This document shows positions 1 to 12,500 of a DNA stretch of 64,000 nucleotides, piece after piece (within the stretch, counting starts at the first letter, position 1; the number at the start of each line of letters is the position of its first letter). The position numbers and the translations under genes were made by a program. The DNA is from Mesocentrotus franciscanus (taxonomy: Eukaryota; Echinodermata; Echinoidea; Camarodonta; Strongylocentrotidae). The notes under the pieces were generated by a model. It saw nothing but the letters and a program-made list of their open reading frames with translations, searched no databases and was not told the DNA's origin. The DNA is taken from positions 20,052,675 through 20,116,674 of the forward strand of contig CP137680.1 of NCBI GenBank assembly GCA_037976565.1, in the 5' to 3' direction.

Positions 1-674
1 AGACTGGGAGTATTATATTCCCCCTCAGTGTCTCGTGAAACGATTTAGAGTAGATTTGAGAAAATGGGAAGTACGCAAAATGACTCGAGGGGATAATCTA
101 TTTCGAATCACGTTCTTGTTATATACTCATGATAATCTATACTCATCATAAGCCATCAAGTTTGCAATGGCAAATCTTCTTCCAATCCGAATTGGGTCAT
201 TTTTCAAGGCCGATGACAACAAAATATATAATACAATGGTTCTGAGTAAATTTTCCCCGATTCTGGGGTTATTAATTAATGGATACTGTGTCCTGATCAT
301 TAAATAAAAGTGAAAAGAAAAATGAAAAAGAAAGGAAAGAAAAAAAGCTATATTCCCTGTAATATACTCTGAAATTCTCATCCTGGTTCTTTTTATCACA
401 TCCCCATGCTTTTTTTTTAATTTATCTTTCTCTCTCTCTCTCTCTTTTCTGTCTGATGAACAACCATGGATTACGTTAGTACTTTGATCTCGTCCCCAAT
501 TTTGAAAGCCTTCTTGTCTTTTCTACTACTTGTACCTATGTAATATATATATATATATATATTAGGGTTAAATTTATGTATGCAGACCTTTAAGTCAGTC
601 AACCCAATACGCTAGATGCATAATGCATGTACCTAATTCGTGACCTGTCTAGATGTTACAAGACATTGGCAAAA

Positions 675-713
<39 letters not shown>

Positions 714-1829
714 TCTCTCTCTTTCTATCTCTCTCTCGCTCCTTCTATATCATTCTCTCTCTACCCTCTCTCTCTCTCCTTCTCTCTTTAGGTATGTCTT
801 TCTTTCTCTCTCTCTCTCTCTCTCTATCTACCTACCCCATCTGAACGTCGTGACCATGGAGGCAGGCTCGGAGAGCCCTCTGGTTCTTGATTCCCCAGGA
901 TAATTACCCACTCCTGGTCTCACTTCAACAATGCAATCATCCTATCATGCCTATCTTGACCCCATATGCTTTCTCCCCTGATGCTGTCGTTCAGGACGTC
1001 ACTTATTAACCCATCCCAACCCAAGACTGTTCCTCTCCTCCGCTAGATATACGGCAGCGTGGTGGTCCGGGAGGGACAGGGTTAAGCAGAAATCGAAAAT
1101 GAAACAGCCGTCGAAGGATGATATTCATCAGACAATCCCGACGGCGATTAGAAATTAATTTACTTACATTTTTAAATGAGCTGTCCTCTAAAAGGTCAGC
1201 AAGTCTTTTAAGCCTGCACTGCTGTCTCCGAGCTACGCGACTATTGAATGAGATTATACCAAAACAATTTTGCACTATTATGCACAACCGACGACTTTCT
1301 TTAAATTAATACTAATTTCATTGGAAATTGATATTAGTGTTTAGGGAGAGTGATAAAAGGGAGAAGGGCGTACAAGAAGAGAGAGTGAATAGGAACGGAT
1401 AAACACGGAAATGAGGTGAAATAACATAAACAAGTATCATTATGAAATGCAAATGTAATATTTATATTCATCCGCCCCTCCTACCACATACACCAAAGCT
1501 CCCCCCTATTTCGAGTATTTTATTTCCTTTTTTCCTTCCTTATGTATGCCATATACTCCACACACCCAACCCGCCCCTAGCTCTTTCATAGAATCTAGAC
1601 TATACACAATGAAAACGAAACAAAAGTAATAATTGATTCATTTATTCATTAATTCAAGCTAAATAATAACACAACGTGAATTCTGTGCGCCGGAGTAACT
1701 TCTTGCTGATGACAATTTCCCGTCGTTTTGTATGACAATAGTTGTGTTTTTGATGAGCGCATCATCCCTAACACGTCAGAATTATACTGCAGAGTCAAAT
1801 TAGAAGTCACTGAGCAGGGTAGACGATGC
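1..1829. other. No gene seen
   Basis: AT-rich sequence with short CT and AT microsatellites. Open frames are short and lack recognisable domains or paired splice sites. Confidence 0.6.
674..829. repeat. (CT)n microsatellite
   Basis: Interrupted ctctctctttct runs; Leu/Ser-rich frames here are artefacts. Confidence 0.9.
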
Positions 1830-2211
1830 TTAAAGGGATTGGGTATCTTTGTCACAGATTCTAAACAAAATCCTGGATTTAGCTCATGCTGCAATCATAA
1901 TTATAAACCTTTAGGTCAGTCAGGAATCCCATGATGTTTACAAGCCGATCGCCCGTCTGATTATCAAGATATTTATGATCGGAATTCGAAATGTCAAAAG
2001 ACGTTTTCACAACGGTTTTTATAACACTACAGTCTATTAGGGAAAATGAATATGGTAAACCGGTCACTCAGAGATTTTACTTTTTTGAGGCACTTCATGA
2101 TCATTTTAAAGCGCCAATTTCTTAGGGCTTCAATATTACACCATCATCACAGACGCTGATAACACGTAGGGCCATGCACCTCAGATTTGGCTTTGTTAAA
2201 CAATGCCTTAA
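1830..2211 (-). mobile_element. TTAA-flanked MITE, family 1, copy a (reverse orientation)
   Basis: A 382-bp unit bounded by TTAA at 1830-1833 and 2208-2211. It is the reverse complement of the units at 2785-3178 and 16199-16556 (shared landmarks: taggtcagtcaggaatccc, aaccggtcactcagag, gatttggc...gttaaacaatg). It is non-coding. TTAA target sites suggest a piggyBac-type transposase in trans (inference). Confidence 0.75.
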
Positions 2212-2433
2212 AAAAAATGAAAACATCTACATCATGTCCTTGACCTCATATTAAACATGTATAATATAGCATGAGAAATAAAAACATCACAAAACAAAGT
2301 GAATAGCAATTAGTGAATGGAATGTGAAAAGTCGTGATTAATTTTCAAAATATTGGGCAATAATAACATCCAGGTCCATGTTTCCATTTAATTTTTCATT
2401 TCTTCTACGAGGTTCAATCAGAGAAATTAGGTT

Positions 2434-2600
2434 AACCAGGGCTTTTTAACAAAAGAGATGATAATCAAGGGCATATTTTTTGCTCTTGCATATATGAATT
2501 AACGATTGATTGGATATATAGTAACTTAGACGGGGCCCAGGACTTTTTAACAAAAGAGATGACGTAATTATAGGGGCATATTTTTGCTCTGCACTATATA
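2434..2600 (+). repeat. Short direct repeat between inverted MITE copies
   Basis: ctttttaacaaaagagatga followed by a gggcatatttttgctct motif occurs at about 2441 and 2544, in the spacer between the inverted MITE copies at 1830 and 2785. Confidence 0.65.
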
Positions 2601-2784
2601 AGTATGGTATATTATTATTAGTAGTAGGATGGTAACTTGCATATACAATGAATTCAACGCGATTGAGTCACTGAGAGAAATACACGGAGTATAGTTAAAA
2701 CTTCTTAGAACAGTAGCAGTAATGTTATTAAAGATGCACGTTTAATCAATCTAATGATTATACTCCCTATTTACATACGACTCT

Positions 2785-3178
2785 TTAAATGCATAGTTTA
2801 ACAATGTTAAATCTGAGATGCATGGCCCCACGTGTTAGCAGTGTCCGTGATATGGTGTAATATTAAAGCCTTACAAAAATTGCGCTTCGAAATGATCATG
2901 AAGTGCCTCAAAAAGTAAAAATCTTTGAGTGACCGGTTTTACCATACTCATTTTCCCAAATTGACTGTAGTGTTATAAAAACCGTTAGGAAAACGAAAAA
3001 TGAAATTTCGATTTCCAATCATAAATATCTTGATAATCAGATAGGCGATCGGCTTGTAAAAGTCATGGGATTCCTGACTGACCTAAAGGTTTATAATTAT
3101 GATTGCAGCATGAGCTAAATCCAGGATTTTGTTTCAGAATCTGAGGCAATGTTACCGAGTCACTAAAGAAATTAATAT
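2785..3178 (+). mobile_element. TTAA-flanked MITE, family 1, copy b
   Basis: Homologous to 16199-16556 and inverted relative to 1830-2211. It starts at TTAA 2785-2788 and runs gtttaacaatgttaaatctg through tgagtgaccggttttaccat to gttaccgagtcactaaag. The right TTAA is mutated. Confidence 0.7.
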
Positions 3179-3762
3179 CATTTATTTAGGTCATGACACG
3201 GATTAGTATGTAAAGTCATTCTTTAGAAATACAGAAAAAAAAATGAAACAAGAGTCAGAGCAGAGCAAAAACGATCGCAACTATTTTCGAAAAATCAGCT
3301 CAAGGGCAATTTCAATACCGTATTGTATGTCCCGCTTAAATGATAAGTTCGGATTACGTAATACGTCATCGTCATGTTCACAAATGTCAGTAGGTGACGC
3401 ACGAGGCTATTGAATGGCCCAAGGTTATTTTTTTCGAGATTAATAGCTATCGTGTAAGCAGTAATATTCAAAATTCAATTTTGGAGTAGAAATAGAGCTG
3501 CATCAATAATGGTTATGATGGTAGTCATGGTTCTCGTGGTAATCATCGGTTACGCATGTGTTAAATACAGATGTAACTAACACAGTCAGTTGCTTCGGGG
3601 GAAATTATTACTTGCTCTTTTTTATTCCAACTGTATGGTTAGGGAAAACAGCGAATTATCCATTTCTCATATTCCATAGTTTTCATATATTTTAATCATT
3701 ACAGGCGAAATGTAAGTTTCGATGTTATATTAATTCAACTATATACTTCATGTGATAATACC

Positions 3763-4115
3763 TTAAAGACGCAAAGTAGTGGGATCTCATTGTGGAATAC
3801 GACACCATTCGGGTGTTTACCCCACAACAGGCGTTGTCAATCACCAGGATTAGCCTTCAGTTTTATAACCAATAGGCCTTGTGTAATGCTCTGCATTTTC
3901 CACCAATCGTCCCATATGGAAAAGCCATTACATCTTCATCTTATATTCCCTCACCCAAAGACTCTCCGAGAGACTAGGGGTATTTCTTGATGGGACTACG
4001 GGTTTTCTGTGTGCGAGACTTGTACACCCATTTATGGTATTTCCACCAAGTCTGGTGTCAGCGAATTATGACCTCCTGCACTTGGAAACTGACGACCATC
4101 TCCCTTCTGTAAAGT
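3763..4115 (+). mobile_element. TTAA-flanked MITE, family 3, copy a
   Basis: Starts TTAAAGACGCAAAGTAGTGG and runs through gacaccattcgggtg, ccaccaatcg and gagactagggg to gaccatctccctt. It matches 60909-61322 along its whole length. The right TTAA is degraded (CTGTAAAG). Confidence 0.75.
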
Positions 4116-7100
4116 ATTGCATGCATAATAGCGCACAGCGCACACATGGGCATGGAGAGAATACACAAACCACTCCATGCGAAAGATACACGTGCTCACA
4201 TTACTCTAATTAACACGATCGAGTTTAAACGGTATCGATCGATATTCAGCCAATTGCATGATGATGGGTGAAAAGGCGAACGAACGAAATATCGAAATAC
4301 CGTTTTCTGCACAAGTTGCCATGCTGAGGGGAAGGAGTTCTAGGTATTAGGGCGATTAATTGCAGTTCTCCGCCCGTTTCAAAGGATTCGACCTTCGTTC
4401 GAGGAATAATCAATGAACTTCGCCATGGGTAATAAGTATCTCTATTTCGTGGAGTAACGTTAATGTTCTTACGCATTGTAATAGTCAATATTATTGATCC
4501 TTTGAGTTAAAGGTGATGTTTAGTGCTTTTTTCATGAAAGTGCATTTTCAGAAAATATGTCTGGAAATAAGAACGGTTTAGTGGGCGATTTCCAAAGAAC
4601 GGTGACCCGAAAAGGTGAAAAGCTGTATTTTTAAGAATAACATAAATAAAATAATAATTTGGGTATGCACAAATCTTGCAGAAAATACGGGACTTCGAAA
4701 TTTGTCGTTTATGCCCTTTTCCCATGTATATTACGTTTTTGTGCAAGGGAATCCCAGAATCATGTTAATCTTCTATCATAAAGCCTCTAGAATGTTCAAA
4801 AGTTGGCCAAAATTAAGCCACAAAGCAGTAATCAAGCTATTAAAGACGACAAAAACTAGGTGGAAACTTGTTGGGAGTTTTAGTATATACCATTTCCTTT
4901 TCTTTATAGCAATATTACATATTTGTGTCATTTCACAAGATTCAATGCGAGACGCCTTCCATTTATGTTTTAACCCTTCTCCACATTATCCATTTAAACA
5001 GTTTTCGTTTCATACACAGATAGAGTCGCACTCATAGTCAAAAGGGTATTACCTGAGACTTTGCAATACGAGAGTCTACTCGACAAAAGCGATCTCATGA
5101 AGAAAAAAAAAAGAACGCTTCGTAAAGTACAAGGGAGGTCGCGGGTTCCCATTGGCCTGAGGCCGCGTATCACGTGATCATTTAGTTTACCTCTCTCCCC
5201 TCCCCCCCTCTCTCTCTCTCTCTCTCTCTCTATCTTAGTACTAGTAGTTACATCTCTCCGTAGGTGTATGCGAACAGAAAATGTTGCCAGGGAATCGACG
5301 TCTCTTTTCGTGAATATCATATTTCAAGTTTCCAAATTTTGCGAGCGAACAAAGTGAGCATTTCAATCTTCAAAATACGATATATCAGATTAAAAATATC
5401 TATAGACCTTTATTTAGCCTCATCTCAGCCGATAGACTGAAAGGTTGCCCGAAAAATTGTTATTTTAAAGTTCTCGGTCTGCTGGGGTCCCAGGCGCTCT
5501 TCTCGCACACCCCATTCTCCTCCTACCTCCCTCTTTACGCCTATTCTATAATCATGATAAGATAAGATAACAAAATGTATATGAATATATTTCTCAGCAA
5601 TATTCGGTTTTTTACTTGGAATTATAAGCCGTGCGTAGATACTTCCATGATGTGTCCTGTATAATTTGATAGGGTGCTTGTATACATTCAGGAGGGCGCC
5701 ACAGTTCATCGTCCGTATTGTAATGCACAATGGACGATCGTCTCGTCTTTAGGCGTACTTATTGGGAGCTTTAAGTTCCCCTGACTTGTTTAACCTTATC
5801 AGCAATACTATGTTGCCACTTTTTTTTTTTTTTTTTTTTTTACACGTATAGGCTTTCTTGGAAAAAGAATCAATGAAATGCCCCGAAACGGAAAAAATAT
5901 ATAAATCTGCAATCAGACCAACAAGTCATCTTTCGACCCACCTTTAAGTCAGAGGCAACATTTTGGACTTCGCTGTTCCTACGTGATGCGAACCTTACTT
6001 AACTATTATTTTTCGTCGTTCCAACAATTTTTAAAATAGTCACTGGCGATCTGGAGAGCCTGGTGATCCAGGCGGGTCAGATACCATTTTAAATATAAGA
6101 TTATTTTCTATAAATTGAAAACCAAGGCGATGTGTTCGAGCTTTATGAGCAAGCGGAGAGCAAAGATAGACACTGTAAAGTACAGCCCACGATCGGACAA
6201 TAGGACAAATGATAACTGGCTACCGAACATGCCACTGGTGCAATAAATTTCCGCGTCTGATAATCGTATGAAGCATGGCGCCAACCAACTCAAATATCAA
6301 TAAATGGGACTGAATTGAGGTTACGTCAATCGTTCACCATTCTTGCAATCATGCCATCATTACAATCCTCATCTGTTTAGGTGACAAAACGCCCAATGGC
6401 CTTTCAGCAGCTGGCTATATTTGGATATACTTGCGTTTCAAAAGACGAGCGAGGCGTACTTTTTGGATGAGACGATACGGCACTTTTTATTCATACCTCA
6501 GTCACATGGCTAACCGACTTCACACCGATCCCAAGCCGAGCAGTGCTTTTCTGTTCGGGATAATGTCATTCTACGTTCGGTCTCATGGCGGTCTTGTTGA
6601 TGTGACTGGGGTATTGCTTTCCAAAATCAGGCGAGGCGCGCTATTTGGATGCAGACAATATAGCACAAAGGCGAAGCTCAGTCACACCAATTCCAAACAT
6701 ACTGCTTCTTATGGCATTTCGGGGGTACTGACTTTGTAATGTCAACTTTCGTTGTCTGTTGTAGGGGACGTAAATTCAATCGGGGGTTGGGTATCAATTT
6801 TGTCAATACTTTAAAGGGTTATCACTAATAACAAAAAGGATAACTATAAGTATGAAATCGGTCTAAGTAGAAAAGGTATTGGATTTGAGAAAAAAGAAAA
6901 AAATGCGCAGTAGGATAAATAAAAAGCTTAAACGCCCTATTGAGGGTCTGTATTGTTATCAAGAAACTTATCGTTGATAATTGTGACTAGCCCTTGAATA
7001 CACCAGATATAAACTGGCGATTCTCTTTTTTTTTCTGGTGGGGGGTTGTTTAATTTCGTTTCGTTTGTTTTGTTACGTTCTATTTTGAATTGTGAGTTGA

Positions 7101-8949
7101 AGAGGAAAGAAGTGAATGGCATTCTTATCTCATCATCAGACTGATGAGTCTTGCCGTGGGGGTGAATACTGATGTAGGCATGATTGAGGCATCGATACAA
7201 TCACGCACTCCAGTAACGCCATACTTTTACATTCAGGAGGAGATCTTCGCTTGGCAACTCATTCATTTTCTCTTTCATTTTAAATCTGCGCTGGGTTATG
7301 GTTATACTGGGGGAATAAACACGCAGATAAGATCATCCACAAACTAGGTCGTTGTCGTTGCTCTTCGAGATATTCACAGATATTTACTGATATAATTATA
7401 TGTATATATGTTTACCTCTGCATTGAAATAGCATTTCATCACCACTGTCATGTTCAATATGAACATGAACATAAATACGACGACATTCAAAACCATTTGT
7501 AACAGAAACTGCTTTGCACAAGGTGTATTTTACATAAAATTATAAAAGTTCTGTTTCGGTCTTCCCATTTGCAGGCCAAAAAATGAACAGGTTAGATTCC
7601 ACCGGCATTTAAAAGATAATACTAATTTAGAACTTCCCTCAAAACGAAAGGGCTTCAAAATGTCTTTTTGTGGGAAAATAACGACCGTTAGTTGTCGAAT
7701 CGGCTTTAGAGATTGCAATCCTTTTAGTGAATAGTCTGATCTTCAGACCCTTGTACAGAATGGCCGTACGTTTTGTGTTGCACAAAGATTCAATCAGTTT
7801 AATTTTGGCCATTACAAGAAGTGGGCTATTGATGTAGACAATTGCTCATGTACCTGTTACAGCTCATTTTTATGTATGTTATTACCAAAGAAAAAAGGAA
7901 GTCAGTCACTCAATAGTGTCTGACAGTGAGGTCTAGAAATTAAACGGGTCTCCTTGCATAATTTGAATACTAGGACACTGCTAACGTTTAAATTTCACAG
8001 ATAGGACATACGCGACATATTCATAATTCCCGCAAAGTTCTACAGAATTTGATTTTGGCTGCAAGTAGGACATAGTACCTTTAGCGGAAAGTTTATCCGT
8101 AGGCTAACAATCAAGGACTAGCAACAGTGCTTTAACCCAGATGCGCCTGTGCTGTCGTTGCTCTTCGAGATATTCACTGATATTTACTGACATATATGTA
8201 TATATTTTTACCTCTGCGTTAAAGTAGCATTTCACCATCATTACCATGTTGTAGCAATTGATGCTTCATCAATGCATACAATATTCACATTATTATCTAG
8301 AAAATAAATCACTTAAATACACCCGTAGGACCATGATTGTTATGCTATAAATGCTAAGGTATCGCAACCAGGGACGCTCTTCATTCGAAATGTCACCGTG
8401 ACCATTTGCAGGAACATGATTTATGCCCGAGCCTTTCATGTAATGCTCTAGCTAAAGTTGCAACATCTGTTTTATTGGTTCCCTTTGATATATGGGTAGG
8501 TTTAATTCCGTTTCATCATAAATCAGATTTTCATTATAACTAATGGTGCCGGAGTTTGCCTCGCTGCTTTATCGATTGCGTTCTAGTGTCAAGTTGAGAT
8601 CGTTTTTTCTTTAGATGTCATCCGGCTTTCCTTTTAGTTTCAGATGCGGTCGTCTGGTGGTGTTGATTAGTACAGGGTTGTCCTCTTCATATCCTGGATA
8701 TGAAGCATGACTTGCGGATATCCTGACCTTGCCAACTGTCCAATATTGTCATGTAAAGCATTCATCGGAAGAAAAATGCCCAGAAATAGTAACAGGCATG
8801 TATTGTGCATGAAGGATTCTAGGAAATGGATTGAAATAGTAATCGGCCTATAATGAGTATCGAGGAACCAATTTGTATCCAATTTGAACCTGAGATATTC
8901 AGTTAAAAGTGTAAATGATGTCCTTCTAACGGACAATAACAGCGGACTT
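4116..8949. other. No gene seen upstream of receptor
   Basis: Contains a (CT)n at about 5200, a T-run at 5820, a short local duplication at 6433/6626 (gcgaggcg, ttggatg, ctcagtcaca) and the direct repeat at 7355/8154. The receptor signal-peptide exon could be here, but no ATG-hydrophobic-GT exon is convincing. Confidence 0.5.
7350..8255 (+). repeat. Dispersed direct repeat, two copies about 800 bp apart
   Basis: About 100 bp beginning gtcgttgctcttcgagat occurs at 7355 and again at 8154 (shared: gatatttactga, tgtatatat, tttacctctgc, agtagcatttcac or agcatttcatcac). The intervening sequence has no gene signal; the repeats could be ends of an old insertion. Confidence 0.65.
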
Positions 8950-9080
8950 TTGATCGAATTGGTCGTGGCTCGAGTCTCAGCGCTATTATAGACTAAGTAT
9001 GTCCTTTGTCGAGACATTAGTTTGCATTTGCCACTCTCAGCCCAGGTAAACGAGTAGCTGGTAGGAAGAAATTCTCCGAA
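8950..9080 (+). mobile_element. tRNA-derived SINE fragment
   Basis: Contains gtggctcgagtc, gtcctttgtcgagacatt, tttgccactctcagcccagg and gtagctggtaggaag, matching the head-body junction of the copies at 10105 and 40848. The tail is missing. It lies just upstream of the first visible receptor exon. Confidence 0.65.
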
Positions 9081-9352
9081 TACCTTCAGCTCTGCTATAG
9101 GGTAAAGAATAGTAGGTTATAGGCTCATTGAACATGCCTTTAGATGTCTTGAGTGTATTCTTGATTAGGCCAATACCATTATAATATCATGACTCCAATC
9201 AAATTAGTCACATGCGTAGAGCATTTGGTTGACTGGTCCACCCTTTCTGATTTCGTTAATATAGTTCCATGGAAGTATGACATTCGTAAGCATTACATGT
9301 ATATCGTAGACCTCTCGATGAAAAACAAAACGATATCTTTATTCATTTACAG

Positions 9353-9561
9353 AAACTTCTGCCTGGCCCAGACAATACCAGACGAATATGGCGTCGATGT
9401 CGAGGATGGTTTCACCGTGAGCGACCTCGGTTACGACGTCGACCTGAGGAGCGAGATGGACGCCGAGTTGGAAAAGGAGGAGCAGGCTCGGGCAAACATT
9501 TCGAGGATCCTAAACGAACTCATAGATGGCTACGACAGGAACCTGCGGCCTAACATACGAG
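9353..9561 (+). CDS. Receptor exon 1 (first visible): mature N-terminus
   Basis: The acceptor follows a good pyrimidine-rich stretch ending in TTTACAG; the donor is G|GTAAGT. The exon carries one nucleotide of a split codon at each end. The peptide starts NFCLAQ then TIPDEYG, which looks like the end of a signal peptide followed by an acidic mature N-terminus. It ends with the N-terminal helix [13 protein letters not shown], matching the family's helix and its D-G-Y-D-x-R/N-LRP motif. NIS is a possible N-glycosylation site. An in-frame ATG at 9320 would give a weak signal peptide (MKNKTISLFIY...) without an upstream exon. A separate upstream exon is more likely because the 9351-9352 AG is a strong acceptor. 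Confidence 0.82.
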
Positions 9562-12500
9562 GTAAGTTTATTGGTCGTTCACATTATTATAAAGAGGTAA
9601 ACCGCGGTGTGTTTGTTTTGTTTTGTTTTATCGTGTAAATTAATAGCAACTGCGCGTGATAAACGTGTATTCAGTGAGCTCTGTGTTATTATTATAAGGT
9701 ACAGTAATGTGAATCGTATAGCACTAACGTCATCATTTACATTAACAATTAAAACCCATCGCGGTCAACCGCTGTATATCTGAACGAGGCTTAAAACTGT
9801 GTACTGGATTATGGGTGGGTCATGTTGGTATAGCGGTAGTGAGGCCCGTTGCACACGATACGTCATTTGCCTGACGTAGGGTGGCGTCAGTGACTTGTGC
9901 AGTTTTTGACGCACCATCTGAGATTGACATCGTACAATTTGTTTTGTAAATTGACAATTGGAAACAATGGTTTGGATGACTGGCGTATGGGCGAATTGAA
10001 TTTACTGACTCGATGAACGCAGGACTGGTAATAACGCAATTTAGATGACACCTTGAGCAATTTTAGTCAATCTTGCGGTCAATCTTGTGGTCAAAATTGT
10101 GGAGGTGTAGTGGTCTAGTGGATATGTCACCGGACTGTGGATCACATGGTTCGCGGTTCGAGTCCCACCGCATCACTATACAATGTCATTTAGCAAGACA
10201 TTAATCTGCATTTGCCACACTCGACCTAGACGAGGTAAATGGGTACCTGGCAGGAATTTATTCCTTGAAATGCTAGTGTGCCATAATGGCAGCCATGCTA
10301 AAGCCGGGGTAATAAATGTGGAGCGCCAGGAGCGTCAGGTCAGACAGACATGGTGCTATACAAGAGCCCGCTATATTCATTATGATCATAATTATTATCT
10401 TTATCTTCCCAATTTCGCACACAGGTAATCTGACGATAGGATATCTATAAATATTTAGAAAATGGCTGTTTTTATATAGTGCTTTTCTAATTACAAATGA
10501 GAGCTCAGAGTATGATATTCAAGCTCGTCGCCCCTATACAAGCGCACGCATACACAATATGCCAACTCAAAACAACTTTCGATTTTCTCTTTATTATTTT
10601 TGTATCGGGTACTCACTTATTTACCTGAGGACAGATGAGCATCCACTCTTCAACTAACTGGCAGACCCCCTTCCCCTTCTCTCCCTTCCCGTCACCTTTT
10701 CACTACTTCCATCAACACTTACACACAATCACCACCACTTACAATAATCGTTTCAATAGACACAATTTTGAGTACAGTGTGTCTCTCGTAAAATCATGAT
10801 GTCATAATATTATTGATCGCCGTATGTGCACAGCGGAAGTGTATCGTTGTAACGACGTATCCCTGATGATGGTGCGCGATACGGGTAAGCACTCTAAAAT
10901 CAGAGCCTATGATGTTTCGGCATCCATGTATCCCTCCGCCGTGGGAATTGGTGGCGGGAAAGTGGACCGTTTGATTTAAAAGCACACTTGGATCTCGATC
11001 AGTGAAAGTTACACCAATCCGTCGTTTAGCGCTCGGTGGAGGCTCTCTGCATACCTTAAGCTTTGGGTTTCCAAGTTCGTGTTACCCGCTTTCCTGCTGG
11101 CCCATCTCAAGTGCGTAATCGTATCTAGATAATATTCCCGCTCTTTTGAAGAGAGTGTTTTGTTATCTCTCCTTTTCTCTAGTTTTTTTTCTCTCTTTCT
11201 TTCGCTCTATCTATCTCGATCTCTCTTTTTCTTCCTACTCTCTCCAATATTTGTATCTGTCTTTTATGTCTCTCATCCTACTCCCATTCTGTCTTTCTCG
11301 TTCCCCTTCTTTCGGTCTCTCTGTCTCTCTCCCTCTCTCTATCTTCATCTTGCTCTCTGTTTCTCTCTCACATTTTCACTCTTGTTTGTTTTATTTTATC
11401 TTTTCTTCTTTTCTTAAATCCTTGCTCTCCCTCTTGTGTTTCAATCTTTCGTCTCTATTTCTCTCCATAACTCTAAGTCTAACATAATTATTTTTGTCTT
11501 CTCTTCTCCCCTTCTCAATCTCTCTCTCTCTCTCCCTCTCCCTTCCTCTTCTCTTCCTCTCCTACATTCCCTCTTTCTCCCCCTTCCCTCTCTCTCTCTC
11601 TCCACCTCTATATCCGTCTCTCTACATACATGTATATCCACTTCTCTTCCTCCTCTTTCTCATTCCTTCAATTCTATCATCATCGTACATATAATCACAA
11701 ACGACAGAGTGTATCATTCACGAAGGCGCATAATGGCATATGCATTGACCCTCTCTTTTTTCTAGTGCAAGTTGCAAGGATGTTTTTAATGCATGTGCTG
11801 TTTTTCTGTAGGTGTCGGTGGCAAGAAATTTGCATGCTGCAACACTGCAGTCGTTTGCGCTGCATGAAACAAAAGCAGAAGCGCATCTGACCTGGATTAG
11901 CTGGTTTCCATGGATATAAGAGAGCTGTTTTGGCGACTTTATGGTACCTCTAAATAACAAACAAACAAACCAAAATATTTGTGTATGTTTTATAGGTATA
12001 CAACGTTAATTTGAAAATCAAGTATTACTAGTTGTTGGTTTAGACCAACAACTGATTTTATTTCTAAATGTACAAATATACTAGTCGACAGCATCACGCA
12101 CCAAAAGCTTCACACAATTTATCAATAGCCTAAGGGATGACCCGGATAATACTTCTCGAAATTAGTCAGAAATCCGGTAAAACAGATTTAGTCAATTTGG
12201 TAATTTGAATCTCGAAGGATTTAGAATCATCAGTCCACTTCAATTCAGTTTAGACTGTTGAGCTCTCTGACTCTGTATAATACCGACGATAGAATTTTTG
12301 TATATCTCAATAGCGTGACAAGCTCTTTTATAGATTTCATTAATTTATTTTTGCGTTTCCTACATCGGCATTTCCATGTTTGTATTAAAAACAAGATGAA
12401 TTCATTTTAGAGTCCCAGCGAAGTAATGTTGCATACCACCATTTTCTAAACGGCAAAGGTAAGAGGCATGAATAATATGGCATAATCTGGAAAGTGGTGC

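Noticed and set aside
4615..5037. Open frame with a hydrophobic stretch (KLVGSFSIYHFLFFIAILHI) as a possible receptor signal-peptide exon
   Set aside because: The hydrophobic part lies far from the ATG, no suitable GT donor in the needed phase follows, and base composition is intron-like.
10105..10190. Functional tRNA gene
   Set aside because: A and B boxes are present, but the sequence continues into a body shared with other copies and an AT tail, and the cloverleaf is degenerate. It is a SINE; the same holds at 40848 and 16975.
11146..11765. Ser/Leu/Phe-rich and Arg/Glu-rich open frames across CT/GA tracts (also near 640, 14338, 17902, 19776, 21527, 34163, 34493, 50035)
   Set aside because: They follow from stop-free dinucleotide repeats on both strands and have no domains or splice context.
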